Source: JAAGZL01 sp050297535 (lineage in GTDB: Bacteria > Pseudomonadota > Gammaproteobacteria > Chromatiales > Chromatiaceae). Taken from it: a stretch of DNA of 64,000 nt. Both the position numbers and the translations under genes were made by a program. The stretch's first letter is position 1. Each line of letters starts with the position of its first letter. Shown here piece by piece: positions 15,916 through 24,229 of the stretch. The DNA is taken from positions 1-64,000 of the forward strand of contig JBNKSV010000010.1 in NCBI GenBank assembly GCA_050297535.1, written 5' to 3'. The notes under the pieces are model-generated. The model made no database searches. It saw only the letters and a list, made by a program, of their open reading frames with translations, and was not told the origin of the DNA.

Positions 15916-16425
15916 CTAATTGCGTGATGGGTAAATGCCTTGCATGGCGATACAAAAACCGACCCCCAGTGATGGCTGAATGTTGTAATGGGGATATCCG
16001 CCGCCGGTGAGACCGCAGGTATTGGGGTTCATCGCCACCAAATCATCCGCCTCGCTATACATCTGCTCATTACCAACACAGAATACTGAGTTGCTACCAA
16101 TCACGTTCTGCCCTCCTCCTTCCATGCTGGCCATGAGGGTATGGGTGTGATAGGGAATTTCCGCCGTTGTAAGGGCAACAGCCTCAGCTCCACCCTTTTG
16201 TCCCTGTACCAACCAGCTGTTCTGATCCGGGCACACCGGCGTTCGGCCACGAAAATCTGGCAGGGCAAAGGTGTTCAGCCCATCGCCACCGAACTGATTA
16301 CCCAACAAAGAAAACAGTGCGCCATGCTGATTGACCGGCATGACCGCCCCATCGCATACCGCCCAGTGCGCCGGCGCCCAATTGAAGCCGAACATGCGTA
16401 TCTCACCTAAAAAGGGTTCACTCAT
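15916..16425 (-). CDS. Tail-collar domain protein (MdpB-like), copy 1
   Basis: 169 aa; signature FLGEIRMFGFNWAPAHWAVC, FALPDFRGRTPVCPD and YHTHTL, ending GFCIAMQGIYPSRN. Its ATG overlaps the stop of the GNAT gene as ATGA and has an AAGGAGG SD inside that gene, so the two are translationally coupled. About as long as family members usually are. With two more paralogues downstream it may build a hetero-oligomer. The Cys of the signature (WAVC) and GRTPVC may form disulfides, which would suit an exported protein; that is inference. Confidence 0.9.
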   Translation of the reverse strand: MSEPFLGEIRMFGFNWAPAHWAVCDGAVMPVNQHGALFSLLGNQFGGDGLNTFALPDFRGRTPVCPDQNSWLVQGQKGGAEAVALTTAEIPYHTHTLMASMEGGGQNVIGSNSVFCVGNEQMYSEADDLVAMNPNTCGLTGGGYPHYNIQPSLGVGFCIAMQGIYPSRN

Positions 16426-16949
16426 GATACCTCCTTGCTATTTAGCGATTGGTAGTTGTTGCTCCGGTTGTTATGGTCTGGCGCTTTCACCATCAGCATA
16501 TAGACCCCCTCACTGTGGACCGCCTCGAATCCCAGCCGCAGATAGAGCTTCAAAGCGGGATTAGTCAGTTCCACATGGATACTGACCGGTATTCCCTTGT
16601 TCTCACCAGTTTCCAAAATGTCGTTAAGTATCCGGCTGCCGATCCCCCGGTTCCGGTAGTGCGGCAAGATAGTGATATCCACGATACGGATATCGTGCGC
16701 CTGATCGAGGCAATAGAGTCGGCCCACATCCTCGCCCCCCACTTCAATCACGCAGAATCTAGCGTCGTTATAGTGACGCTGGTAATGACCGTGCTGTGCA
16801 TCAAACTGCATCTTTAGGAACGCGGCTTTTTGTTCGTCACTCCAGTCGGTCTGCTCTAGCTCCATCTGTCGAGTGCTGGCGTAGACCTCCCGTAGAAACG
16901 GCATATCTGTTTCTTCGATAGGACGCAGGCTGTAAGCAGGTATAGGCAT
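16422..16949 (-). CDS. GNAT-family N-acetyltransferase
   Basis: 175 aa with a clear acetyl-CoA site: VDITILPHYRNRGIGSRIL (about 90-108), where R/Q-x-x-G-x-G/A is RNRGIG, and the downstream NPALKLYLRLGFEAV motif typical of the fold. Transfers an acetyl group to an amine; the acceptor cannot be told. It overlaps the first collar gene by 4 bases and lies 3 bases after the DUF6916-like gene, so it belongs to the same operon. This context suggests modification of a product of the operon or of a metabolite used by it. Acetyltransferases next to collar genes recur in bacterial genomes as far as I know. Confidence 0.9.
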   Translation of the reverse strand: MPIPAYSLRPIEETDMPFLREVYASTRQMELEQTDWSDEQKAAFLKMQFDAQHGHYQRHYNDARFCVIEVGGEDVGRLYCLDQAHDIRIVDITILPHYRNRGIGSRILNDILETGENKGIPVSIHVELTNPALKLYLRLGFEAVHSEGVYMLMVKAPDHNNRSNNYQSLNSKEVS

Positions 16950-16952
16950 CCA

Positions 16953-17270
16953 TTAACCCTTCGATTCAGGCATGAAACTAAAAACCGCCTCATAACAGAC
17001 CCCTTTACGATCGGGAATTACGGGCACGATAAACATGGAAAACTCTTCCATCTGTGGATGGCTCACTGTTACCAACCCCTGTGCAATAGCCGGACTCTCT
17101 GTATCATTGAAGAGTAGAGAAAAGTTCTCCTTGCCCTTGCCGGCAATGGTATGCCCCTTGCCACTCACCTCCACCAACTCTGCCAATACAGGATTACACC
17201 CTTCCCGCATAAAGGTGAATTGTGTGTTCAGGTGCCGATTGAAATTTTTTATCTGAAACAGGTCGATCAT
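16953..17270 (-). CDS. DUF6916-like small protein
   Basis: 105 aa. The pattern FQIKNFNRHLNTQFTF, then FSLLFND, PAIAQGLVTVSHPQME, MFIVPVIPD and CYEAVFSF fits a small beta-sandwich family (DUF6916) that I recall beside tail-collar/MdpB genes. Its start overlaps the stop of the upstream methyltransferase/hydroxylase gene as ATGA. No signal peptide. Function unknown; constant association with collar proteins suggests a partner or chaperone role. The family name is from memory of the pattern and should be checked by profile search. Confidence 0.7.
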   Translation of the reverse strand: MIDLFQIKNFNRHLNTQFTFMREGCNPVLAELVEVSGKGHTIAGKGKENFSLLFNDTESPAIAQGLVTVSHPQMEEFSMFIVPVIPDRKGVCYEAVFSFMPESKG

Positions 17271-18886
17271 GCTTCCATCCTTTGTGCATTTTCAATCATT
17301 GATGACAGCCACTCATTAGCCTTCATATCCAAAACGATATGAACCCGATCTGTAGCACCGTTGTTGTTTATATAGTGCGGATCACTTAGACGTAGATACC
17401 AGCACTCGCCCGGACTCATCACCACCTGTTTCCCATTCAGACTGAATTCAAGTTGTGGATTGGTAGTAATGGGGATATGCAAACGAGCATAGCCGTCCTC
17501 AAGACCGAGGTCAGGGTCGATATGCTCCTTGATCCTGGAACCGGCTTTCAGCTTCATCAACCGAACCGAGAGCAGTTCACACTGGAACTCCTGCAGAACC
17601 TCGGTTAAGTAGGAACTGCGCTTGAGTTGTCCAGTGTCGCGAAAATCATCACATCCAGGATTGGAAAAGATCTGCTGTATCGGGTGGGTCGCACCCGCCT
17701 GGGCACGCAAAGGTATTGCTTGCCAAGAACCACTGTAGTTCTGCTTTACGAAGTGATCGATCCAGTCATCCTCTTCAAAACGCTCCAACTCCGCTCGGAG
17801 GCGTTCGATATCAAAAGACAGAGGCAGTTTTTGCCGGTCAATGCCCAGAATTTCCGGTTGCTCGGACGGAGTAATGTCCTGCCAGGCCACAAGGCCAGGA
17901 TGGTCGCCTAGCCTGTAACTAAAATTTAGCGGCAACCCGGCAACTATATGTTGATCGGTTTTCAGGCGCATCGGCAGAGTGAGACTGCATTGGTAGTCCT
18001 CCAATTTGACGGAACCGTAAACTTTTATCTCCGTTAGAAGAGTGAGATGCAATCTTGGGTCCAGAAGCTTCGGCAACTCAACAGTGGCGGCAGGCAGAGT
18101 AGCGCCCTTCTCATGTGTCCATTGTGCAATGGTTGTTTTATTCAGGGTGAAGACATCACCCAGAAAGTTCCGTTTGCGTTTTGGTGGCGGAATATCGCCC
18201 TCATGATTGGAGCTTACTACGGAATGCTCTTTGCCAGGATCAAGTTGCGCCAGTGTCACTCGAACCTGTTCCGGAATCAGGATGGCATTCGGCGCCTGGT
18301 AGAGGATATTGCGGCAGATCCCGATCTGGGGCTCATTCCTTAGCGCCTGATTCATTGTTTCAGTCAACAAGATATCCGGCTTATTGTCTCCACTAATGCA
18401 AAATTCACTGGCATCGGCAACCTCGAATCCAGCCGCCCGGTTTTCCAGGCCCAACCTATGAATCAGTTCCTGTACCGATTTGATAGATTCCGCGTGGATA
18501 TCCATAAAGGTGATCTGCAACTGCGCCGCAGAGTAGTAGGCCATCAATGGTAACGCCAGGGTAGCCCATGGTCCGCAGCCGGCATACAGAACCGTTACGG
18601 TTCGCGCAGGATATTGTGTTAACAACTCCTCTACCGCTTGATGCATACCGAGGATAAACTGATGAGTACGTAACGGCTCGTTGGCACACATGGCAGCCAT
18701 GGTTGGTGATATTGCCAGTCCTGATTGCAGGCGTGTCTCGCCTGCGGCAATATCCATCTGTGGGGAGAGTTGATAAGAAGTATTGGCGACGATGAAACTT
18801 TTTAGTTCGGCACTCGTCTCTATAGGCGATGCGGAAGCGAATATTCTTCCCGCCAAATCCTTTAATTGTCGTATTCCATTTTCCAT
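17267..18886 (-). CDS. Methyltransferase plus aspartyl/asparaginyl beta-hydroxylase fusion
   Basis: 539 aa from the ATG at 18886, which has AAGGA seven bases upstream; the ATG 33 bases earlier has only a cramped GGGAG. Residues about 60-330 are a SAM-dependent methyltransferase of the protein-arginine-methyltransferase type: VTVLYAGCGPW (about 97-107), MDIHAES after the second strand, and DILLTETMNQALRNEPQ with the paired Glu region. Residues about 420-539 are an iron/2-oxoglutarate hydroxylase of the AspH/LpxO family: EHIDPD with His455 and Asp457, RLHIPITTNP for 2-oxoglutarate, DPHYINNN (His504) and RVHIVLD. Together they would modify side chains of a peptide or protein. It is the first gene of the collar operon (four-base overlap with the next). 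Substrate unknown. Confidence 0.85.
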   Translation of the reverse strand: MENGIRQLKDLAGRIFASASPIETSAELKSFIVANTSYQLSPQMDIAAGETRLQSGLAISPTMAAMCANEPLRTHQFILGMHQAVEELLTQYPARTVTVLYAGCGPWATLALPLMAYYSAAQLQITFMDIHAESIKSVQELIHRLGLENRAAGFEVADASEFCISGDNKPDILLTETMNQALRNEPQIGICRNILYQAPNAILIPEQVRVTLAQLDPGKEHSVVSSNHEGDIPPPKRKRNFLGDVFTLNKTTIAQWTHEKGATLPAATVELPKLLDPRLHLTLLTEIKVYGSVKLEDYQCSLTLPMRLKTDQHIVAGLPLNFSYRLGDHPGLVAWQDITPSEQPEILGIDRQKLPLSFDIERLRAELERFEEDDWIDHFVKQNYSGSWQAIPLRAQAGATHPIQQIFSNPGCDDFRDTGQLKRSSYLTEVLQEFQCELLSVRLMKLKAGSRIKEHIDPDLGLEDGYARLHIPITTNPQLEFSLNGKQVVMSPGECWYLRLSDPHYINNNGATDRVHIVLDMKANEWLSSMIENAQRMEA

Positions 18887-19160
18887 CCAAACATCCTTAC
18901 TTTGGATAAAATCCTTCATCTCCCGGAGATAAGAGACTGCGGCCCTACTCCTATCTGATTTTTAAATGTAACAAAAAAAACAACCTGGACATAGTCACAA
19001 TACTTTATTAAATAGTTAAATAATCAATAGCTTATTTTACAAAAATGTGCGCACTACCAGCTTCCGCCATAGCGCTCAGAGATGAGAACAGTATGATTGA
19101 GTTGGACGTGGTCAAGCCGGGGACAAGTGCTTCATTCAATTACCGACAAGAAGAAACGAC

Positions 19161-19496
19161 TCAGATACGATGTCTCTCAAGGCTACCACCGTCGAGAACG
19201 ACACGAGTCGACTCAGGGAATACACTCTTCGTCTCAGGCGCATCATTAGGAAAACTACCACCGTCACCTATCAACTGAGTATGAAATACTTGAGCATGTT
19301 GCTGCGCACCAGCCTGCTTTACGCGTTCCATAAAAACAAACACGAGACCAACCACCGCAAGCATGGCAATCAGTATGCCCATGCCGAGTTCAACAAAAGC
19401 AACCAGACATGCTGCCGCCATCAAAGAATATTTCAACGCCTGCCAAAAAACCGGGTGTCCTTCCGACTCCAGCTCAGAGAGGTGACTGTGTTGCAT
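19161..19496 (-). CDS. Hypothetical membrane protein
   Basis: 111 aa with a good AGGAGAT SD seven bases before its ATG. A short polar N-terminus is followed by a long hydrophobic region (about 23-56) that could form one long or two short membrane helices, then a polar 55-aa tail. I know no family for it. It lies between the two-component system and the collar operon, all on the minus strand, with 150 bases after the kinase gene. The 240 bases downstream of it (18920-19160) are AT-rich and likely hold the collar operon promoter, though I cannot assign boxes. Confidence 0.6.
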   Translation of the reverse strand: MQHSHLSELESEGHPVFWQALKYSLMAAACLVAFVELGMGILIAMLAVVGLVFVFMERVKQAGAQQHAQVFHTQLIGDGGSFPNDAPETKSVFPESTRVVLDGGSLERHRI

Positions 19497-19646
19497 GGAT
19501 ATCTCCTGGGGAACTGCTTAGGATTCAGCTAGGGGACAAGCATATAGGAACCATGGTTAAGCAAATGTAAAGCGGATGTTAAAGGAGCGTTAAATCCGGG
19601 TAGGAAACCCTTTATTAACAGGCAATAATTGTCGCTGAGATAGTAG

Positions 19647-20942
19647 CTAAGATGGTTCGTACGGCTCAGGTTCCAAGTGAAAATCCAGCCGCGCAATGGT
19701 ACCGCCGGTTGGCCGCGTAGATAATGTCACCTGCCAGCCCTGGCGTTCACACAGCCGCTGCACCAGGGACAGACCCAGCCCTGCGCCTGTACTGGAGGCG
19801 CTCCTGACATAGGGACGGAATAACTGTTGGATATCGGATGTCTCCAAGCCCGGCCCCGTATCCGCCACCTCGATAGCTTCAGCTTCCAACCTAATCCTAA
19901 CCTCTCCGTTATCGGTGAAGGTCAGGGCGTTGCGCAGCAGATTACCCAACACCATGGCGAGTACCGCATGATCGACCCTCACCTTGGGCACTGCAACCAC
20001 CTCCAGCCTCAACTCCACCTGCTTGCCACGCAGCAGCTGTCTATAGCGGGAGATCAACTCCTCAGCAACCGCCTCCACATCACAGCCATCCGCCTGGGGT
20101 TCCGGAACATTCTGCTCCCTGGCCAACGCCAACAAGGCACCGGAAATCTCCCCCATCTCCGCCACCGCCCGGTCGATACGCGCGATGCGCAGACGATTGG
20201 TATCGTCGATATTTGGATCGGCCGTCAACAACTCGGTCGCCCCCTGGATCACCGCCAAGGGGGTACGTAGCTCATGGCTGACATCACCGGTAAAGAGTCG
20301 CTCACGCTCGATAAAATCGTGCAGCCGCAGCAGATTGGAATCGAAATCCGCCGCCAGGTGTTGTACCTCATGCCAGGGAAATAGTTGCGCCAACGGGGGC
20401 GGAGGATCGCCATCCGGATGCAGTTCGGAGACACGCCGCATCAGTTCCGTGACCGGGGCAATGGTCCGCCCCGCCAGCCAGCGCCCGACCAGGGCGGAGA
20501 TAATCGTTATCAGGATGACACTACCCGCCAGCAACAGCTGAAACCCCTGTTCACGCCGTCGCAGGGCACTGACATCGTAGAGCACCACAAAGCGTTGTTC
20601 CCCCACCAGGCGCACCGCAGCCCGATAGGGTATGCTGTCCAACTGCAAACGGTGCCGTCCTGGAATCAGTTCACTTACTGCCTTAGGGATGTGGGACTGA
20701 TCAGCGTCCGGTGTAACCACGTAGGCCCTGATGGTAGCCGTTCTCTCTGGCAAAGAGCTGGGATTGCGGGCTCGTCGCTCCACATAATCGTCCAATTCCG
20801 CAGTCAGGGTATCATCTATCAGTCGCCGCTCCAGGTCATGGAAGACCCAATAGATAATCACGGCCAGAGCCAGACTGACAACCCCGCCAAATACCGCCAG
20901 GGTAACAGCGACCCGATTGCGCAGACTGCGTCTAGCGGTCAT
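19647..20942 (-). CDS. Sensor histidine kinase (QseC/OmpR-partner type)
   Basis: 431 aa, inner membrane. Helix 1 about 12-34, periplasmic loop of about 110 aa, helix 2 about 135-155, HAMP about 155-215, dimerisation domain with phospho-acceptor His in GDVSHELRTPLAV (about 222-234), then ATPase domain with N-box NLLRNALTFTDN, G1 VADTGPGLE and G2 STGAGLGLSLV. It autophosphorylates and passes phosphate to the regulator encoded just upstream, with which it overlaps by 11 bases. The ligand is unknown. The neighbouring small membrane protein (19161-19496) could be a target or accessory subunit. Confidence 0.92.
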   Translation of the reverse strand: MTARRSLRNRVAVTLAVFGGVVSLALAVIIYWVFHDLERRLIDDTLTAELDDYVERRARNPSSLPERTATIRAYVVTPDADQSHIPKAVSELIPGRHRLQLDSIPYRAAVRLVGEQRFVVLYDVSALRRREQGFQLLLAGSVILITIISALVGRWLAGRTIAPVTELMRRVSELHPDGDPPPPLAQLFPWHEVQHLAADFDSNLLRLHDFIERERLFTGDVSHELRTPLAVIQGATELLTADPNIDDTNRLRIARIDRAVAEMGEISGALLALAREQNVPEPQADGCDVEAVAEELISRYRQLLRGKQVELRLEVVAVPKVRVDHAVLAMVLGNLLRNALTFTDNGEVRIRLEAEAIEVADTGPGLETSDIQQLFRPYVRSASSTGAGLGLSLVQRLCERQGWQVTLSTRPTGGTIARLDFHLEPEPYEPS

Positions 20943-21612
20943 CCGGTGCCGCCAGCTGATAGCCGATACCGCGTATATTGTTAATCAGCTGCACGCTGGC
21001 ATCACGATCCACGGCGCTGCGCAGGGCGTGTATATGGGCGCGCAGGGCATCGCTATCTGGAGGATCATTCCCCCATATGGCGCGCTCCAGCTCATCCCGG
21101 CGCACCACGCTGGGGGAGCGCCGCATCAGGAGTTCCAGGATACGCATGGGAATGGGCCCCAGATCAATACGGCGTCCGGCCCGTTCCACCCTTAGGCGGT
21201 CTAGGTCAAAACAAAGATCTTCAACTATCAGAGTGGTCTGCGCCGTCTGGCTCCTCCCCCTGCGCACCAGGGCCATGAGGCGCGCCTCCAACTCGGGCAG
21301 GGCGAAGGGTTTTACCAAATAGTCATCGGCTCCACGGCTGAATCCCTCCAGCTTGTCGTTCATGGTGTCGCGGGCCGTCAGCATCAGCACCGGGGTATCA
21401 CACCCCTCTCTGCGGAGACGCGCACACACCTCCAGGCCATCCATCCCGGGCAGCATCAGATCCAGGACGATGACGTCGTAACGACGCTCCAGGGCAAAAC
21501 TCAACCCACTTAAGCCATTGCGGGAGATATCCACACTGTGGCCGCGGGTCTCAAAAAAGTCACTTAGATTCTCAAGCAAATCAGGGTTGTCTTCGATGAT
21601 AAGGAGATACAT
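20932..21612 (-). CDS. OmpR/PhoB-family response regulator
   Basis: 226 aa: receiver domain 1-120 with phosphate-accepting Asp in VIVLDLMLPGMDG (about 47-59), the switch region and Lys of DDYLVKPF (about 96-103), then a winged-helix DNA-binding domain (about 130-222) with ELLMRRSPSVVRRDELERAIW. First gene of a two-gene operon with the histidine kinase (11-base overlap). Divergent from ppa, so it may control its own promoter in 21613-21783. Target genes are not evident from sequence. Confidence 0.92.
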   Translation of the reverse strand: MYLLIIEDNPDLLENLSDFFETRGHSVDISRNGLSGLSFALERRYDVIVLDLMLPGMDGLEVCARLRREGCDTPVLMLTARDTMNDKLEGFSRGADDYLVKPFALPELEARLMALVRRGRSQTAQTTLIVEDLCFDLDRLRVERAGRRIDLGPIPMRILELLMRRSPSVVRRDELERAIWGNDPPDSDALRAHIHALRSAVDRDASVQLINNIRGIGYQLAAPDDR

Positions 21613-21783
21613 ACAGCAAGCCTACAATGATTAAATGGGCCTATTTTTATTCAACCCGGTTTACTTTAAAGGCAAAAAGCCGACCGCGTCCAGGACTTGG
21701 CGCTATTCCAGCGTGCCAGGAGGCGACAAGCCGGGTATAATGGCCGACCTTTTTTCTTTGTTTCTCATCTGCAAGGTATCACC

Positions 21784-22332
21784 ATGAATCTAGATCGTGT
21801 CAGTTCCGGCAAGGACGTCCCCAACGAGATCAACGTCATCATCGAAATCCCGGCCCATTCGGATCCGGTAAAGTACGAATTAGACAAGGAGACCGGCGCC
21901 ATGTTCGTCGATCGCTTTATGTCCACTGCCATGCACTACCCCTGCAACTATGGCTATGTGCCCCACACCCTCTCCAAGGATGGCGACCCGGTAGACGTGC
22001 TGGTACTGACCCCCTATCCGCTGATTCCCGGTTCGGTGATCCACTGTCGCCCGGTTGGCGTGCTGAAGATGACCGACGAATCCGGCGACGACGCCAAGGT
22101 GCTCGCGGTACCGGTGGATAAACTCTGTCGCTCCTACCGCAAGGTCTGCAGCTTCCGGGACATTCCTGAGGGCGATCTCAACCGCATATCCCACTTTTTC
22201 GAGCACTACAAGGATCTGGATGAGGGCAAATGGGTGCGCGTTGGCGGCTGGGGCGATGTGGATGAGGCCAAGCAGGAGATCCTGGATAGCATCGCCATGT
22301 ACAACGACTCCCCGGAAAAACCCAATTTTTAG
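21784..22332 (+). CDS. ppa: Soluble inorganic pyrophosphatase, family I
   Basis: 182 aa from the ATG at 21784, which matches the usual family start; the frame stays open upstream to 21697 but that part is unlike the family. Hydrolyses PPi to two phosphates with Mg2+. Visible motifs: IIEIPAHSDPVKYELDKETG, the metal triad in DGDPVDVLVL (about 64-73; PROSITE-type D-[SGDN]-D-[PE]-[LIVMF]-D), and DDAKVLAVP. Its presence beside a proton-pumping pyrophosphatase and a PPi-dependent PFK in one genome means PPi pools must be controlled; expression or localisation may keep soluble hydrolysis low. A YfcE-like gene follows after 12 bases. Confidence 0.95.
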   Translation: MNLDRVSSGKDVPNEINVIIEIPAHSDPVKYELDKETGAMFVDRFMSTAMHYPCNYGYVPHTLSKDGDPVDVLVLTPYPLIPGSVIHCRPVGVLKMTDESGDDAKVLAVPVDKLCRSYRKVCSFRDIPEGDLNRISHFFEHYKDLDEGKWVRVGGWGDVDEAKQEILDSIAMYNDSPEKPNF

Positions 22333-22344
22333 GCAATAAAGCAT

Positions 22345-22917
22345 ATGAAGATCTGCATACTGTCCGACAGTCACGACCACATCCTCCTGCTGGATGCCGC
22401 CGCTGCGGATGCTCAAAACCGCGGGGCCGAGGCCATACTCCATTGTGGAGATATAGTGGCACCCAGCACGTTGAAATGCCTGAAAAAGTACTCGATACCG
22501 GTCCACGCCATCCACGGCAATAACACCGGCGACCTCTACACCATGGGACTAATGGCGGCCAAGCCCAGTAACGTAATCGAGTATCACGGCATGGATGCCA
22601 AACTGACCATCGCCGGCAAACGCATCTTTATGGTCCATTATCCACACTACGCCCGCGCCATGGCTACCACCGGAGAATGGGACCTGATCTGCTGCGGACA
22701 CACTCACAACTACAAAGACGAACTGGTGCCAAACATCAAGGGCGGCCATACCCTCATGCTCAACCCAGGCACCATCGGCGGCGTGGGCAGCGCCCCTGCC
22801 ACCTACGTTATGCTAGATCTGGAGAGCATGGAATTTGAGCGCTTCGAGATATCTAAGAGTATCGAGAAAAATGCACCTGATCCCGCGGACGACGAATACG
22901 GCCAGCCCGCATACTAA
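22345..22917 (+). CDS. YfcE/MJ0936-type metallophosphoesterase
   Basis: 190 aa, cytosolic phosphodiesterase with two metals. Motifs in order: ILSDSHDH (5-12), HCGDIV (about 33-38), HGNNTGD (about 54-60), and CGHTHNYKDE (about 113-122), followed by LNPGTIGG. The physiological substrate of this family is generally unknown; artificial phosphodiesters are hydrolysed. It sits 12 bases after ppa and 8 before engB, so the three are probably one transcript. The C-terminal 30 residues are acidic and specific to this protein. Confidence 0.9.
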   Translation: MKICILSDSHDHILLLDAAAADAQNRGAEAILHCGDIVAPSTLKCLKKYSIPVHAIHGNNTGDLYTMGLMAAKPSNVIEYHGMDAKLTIAGKRIFMVHYPHYARAMATTGEWDLICCGHTHNYKDELVPNIKGGHTLMLNPGTIGGVGSAPATYVMLDLESMEFERFEISKSIEKNAPDPADDEYGQPAY

Positions 22918-22925
22918 AAACTAAA

Positions 22926-23534
22926 ATGAATCCCATCTACCATCAGGCCAAGTTTCTGGTTAGCGCTGCCAAACTATCCCAGTGCCCGCCTGATGCCGGG
23001 ATGGAAGTGGCCTTTGCCGGACGCTCCAACGCTGGCAAATCCAGCGCCCTGAACGTGCTCTGCCAGCAGAAAAATTTGGCAAGGACCAGCAAGACTCCGG
23101 GACGCACTCAACTACTGAACTTCTTTGCCATTGATGAACTGAGACGCCTGGTGGATCTGCCAGGATACGGCTTCGCCAAGGTATCGGAACAGATCAAACT
23201 ACAGTGGCAAAAGTCATTAGCAGCCTACCTGGAAAACCGGCAATCCCTGCGCGGGGTGATCCTGCTAGTAGATGTGCGCCATCCCATGAAGGAGTTTGAT
23301 CGCCAGATGCTGGACTGGGGAAATCAGATCGGCCTGCCGCTCCACATCCTGCTGACCAAGGCGGACAAACTTGGCCGTGGCGCAGGAGCAAAAAGTCTGC
23401 AGCAGGTGCGCAATGAAATCAAACCGTTCGGTGATAGTGTTACGGTGCAACTCTTCTCCGCCCTCAACCGTCAAGGAATAGATGAGGCGCATGAGGTGCT
23501 GGATGGGTGGTTGGAATCAGGCAAGAGTAACTGA
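22926..23534 (+). CDS. engB: Ribosome biogenesis GTPase EngB/YsxC
   Basis: 202 aa GTPase needed for large-subunit ribosome assembly. G motifs: GRSNAGKSS (about 30-38), the G2 Thr in RTSKTPGRTQ, DLPGYGFAK (about 76-84) and the G4 TKAD (about 142-145). Normal length for the family. Last gene of the ppa-yfcE-engB group; it converges with the CBS-domain gene. Essential in many bacteria. Confidence 0.95.
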   Translation: MNPIYHQAKFLVSAAKLSQCPPDAGMEVAFAGRSNAGKSSALNVLCQQKNLARTSKTPGRTQLLNFFAIDELRRLVDLPGYGFAKVSEQIKLQWQKSLAAYLENRQSLRGVILLVDVRHPMKEFDRQMLDWGNQIGLPLHILLTKADKLGRGAGAKSLQQVRNEIKPFGDSVTVQLFSALNRQGIDEAHEVLDGWLESGKSN

Positions 23535-23616
23535 TATCCGGGTACATAGTAGCCACTTAACGCCCGTTGGGTAGAAACGCAACGAACCATGGCCTATCTA
23601 CCCTGGTTTATATCGT

Positions 23617-24075
23617 TTAGCGGTCAGAGCTTAACGGGCGCACACCCTTAGACTCAAACCAGTGTTGGAAGCGGGATTCTCCACCTTGATCCAACTCCCG
23701 AATACGGAACTTCAGTACATCTCCGATACTAACAATCCCAGTCAGTTTACCATTATCCACCACCGGCAAATGGCGCATATTCAGCTTAGTCATCTGGGTT
23801 CTGACCGAATCCACGCTGCTATCAGAAGAGCACACCATCACATTGGTGCGCATTATCTCTGAGGCCGTCTGATTGATGGCGTCCGCGCCATGAATACATA
23901 TTGCCTTGACCAAGGAGCGCTCATTCACGATACCAAGGATCTCGTCTCCTTCCGTAACCAGCACCGACCCGATTTTTTTCTCTGTAAGGATCTTCGCTAC
24001 CTCTTCGACGGAGGTATCAGGCCCCACCGTCTCTACATCATGGCCTTTGTTGGCCAGGATAGTTCTTATGTCCAT
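23617..24075 (-). CDS. Two-CBS-domain protein
   Basis: 152 aa from the ATG at 24075, behind an AAGGGG SD; a start 36 bases earlier is possible. Two CBS domains fill residues about 8-62 and 73-128, with the second ending LTGIVSIGDVLKF. CBS pairs bind adenosyl ligands (AMP, ATP, SAM, or NADH) and regulate other proteins; stand-alone ones like this are common in proteobacteria and often act as stress or energy sensors. No partner gene is adjacent: it is divergent from the EamA transporter. Confidence 0.9.
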   Translation of the reverse strand: MDIRTILANKGHDVETVGPDTSVEEVAKILTEKKIGSVLVTEGDEILGIVNERSLVKAICIHGADAINQTASEIMRTNVMVCSSDSSVDSVRTQMTKLNMRHLPVVDNGKLTGIVSIGDVLKFRIRELDQGGESRFQHWFESKGVRPLSSDR

Positions 24076-24229
24076 CACGCGCCCCTTACGGCAATTATGT
24101 ATCAATAACAACTTTTATTGCGTAACATTCCGGCACACTGAACAAACCAACAAATTTGTCCGACCGGTTAATATGGGCCGCGATTATAACGGCTTAACAC
24201 AGCATATTGAATATAAAATTGAGATACCG

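Noticed and set aside
14838..16425. Prophage remnant
   Set aside because: Tail-collar domains occur alone in bacteria as MdpB-type proteins; no capsid, portal, terminase, integrase or lysis genes are nearby.
19045..19278. Plus-strand 77-codon open frame
   Set aside because: No SD, overlaps the end of the better-supported minus-strand membrane protein gene, and has no recognisable features.
23906..24229. N-terminal extension of the EamA transporter
   Set aside because: The open frame upstream of 24230 is antisense to the CBS-domain gene and lacks membrane character; the transporter starts at the ATG at 24230.
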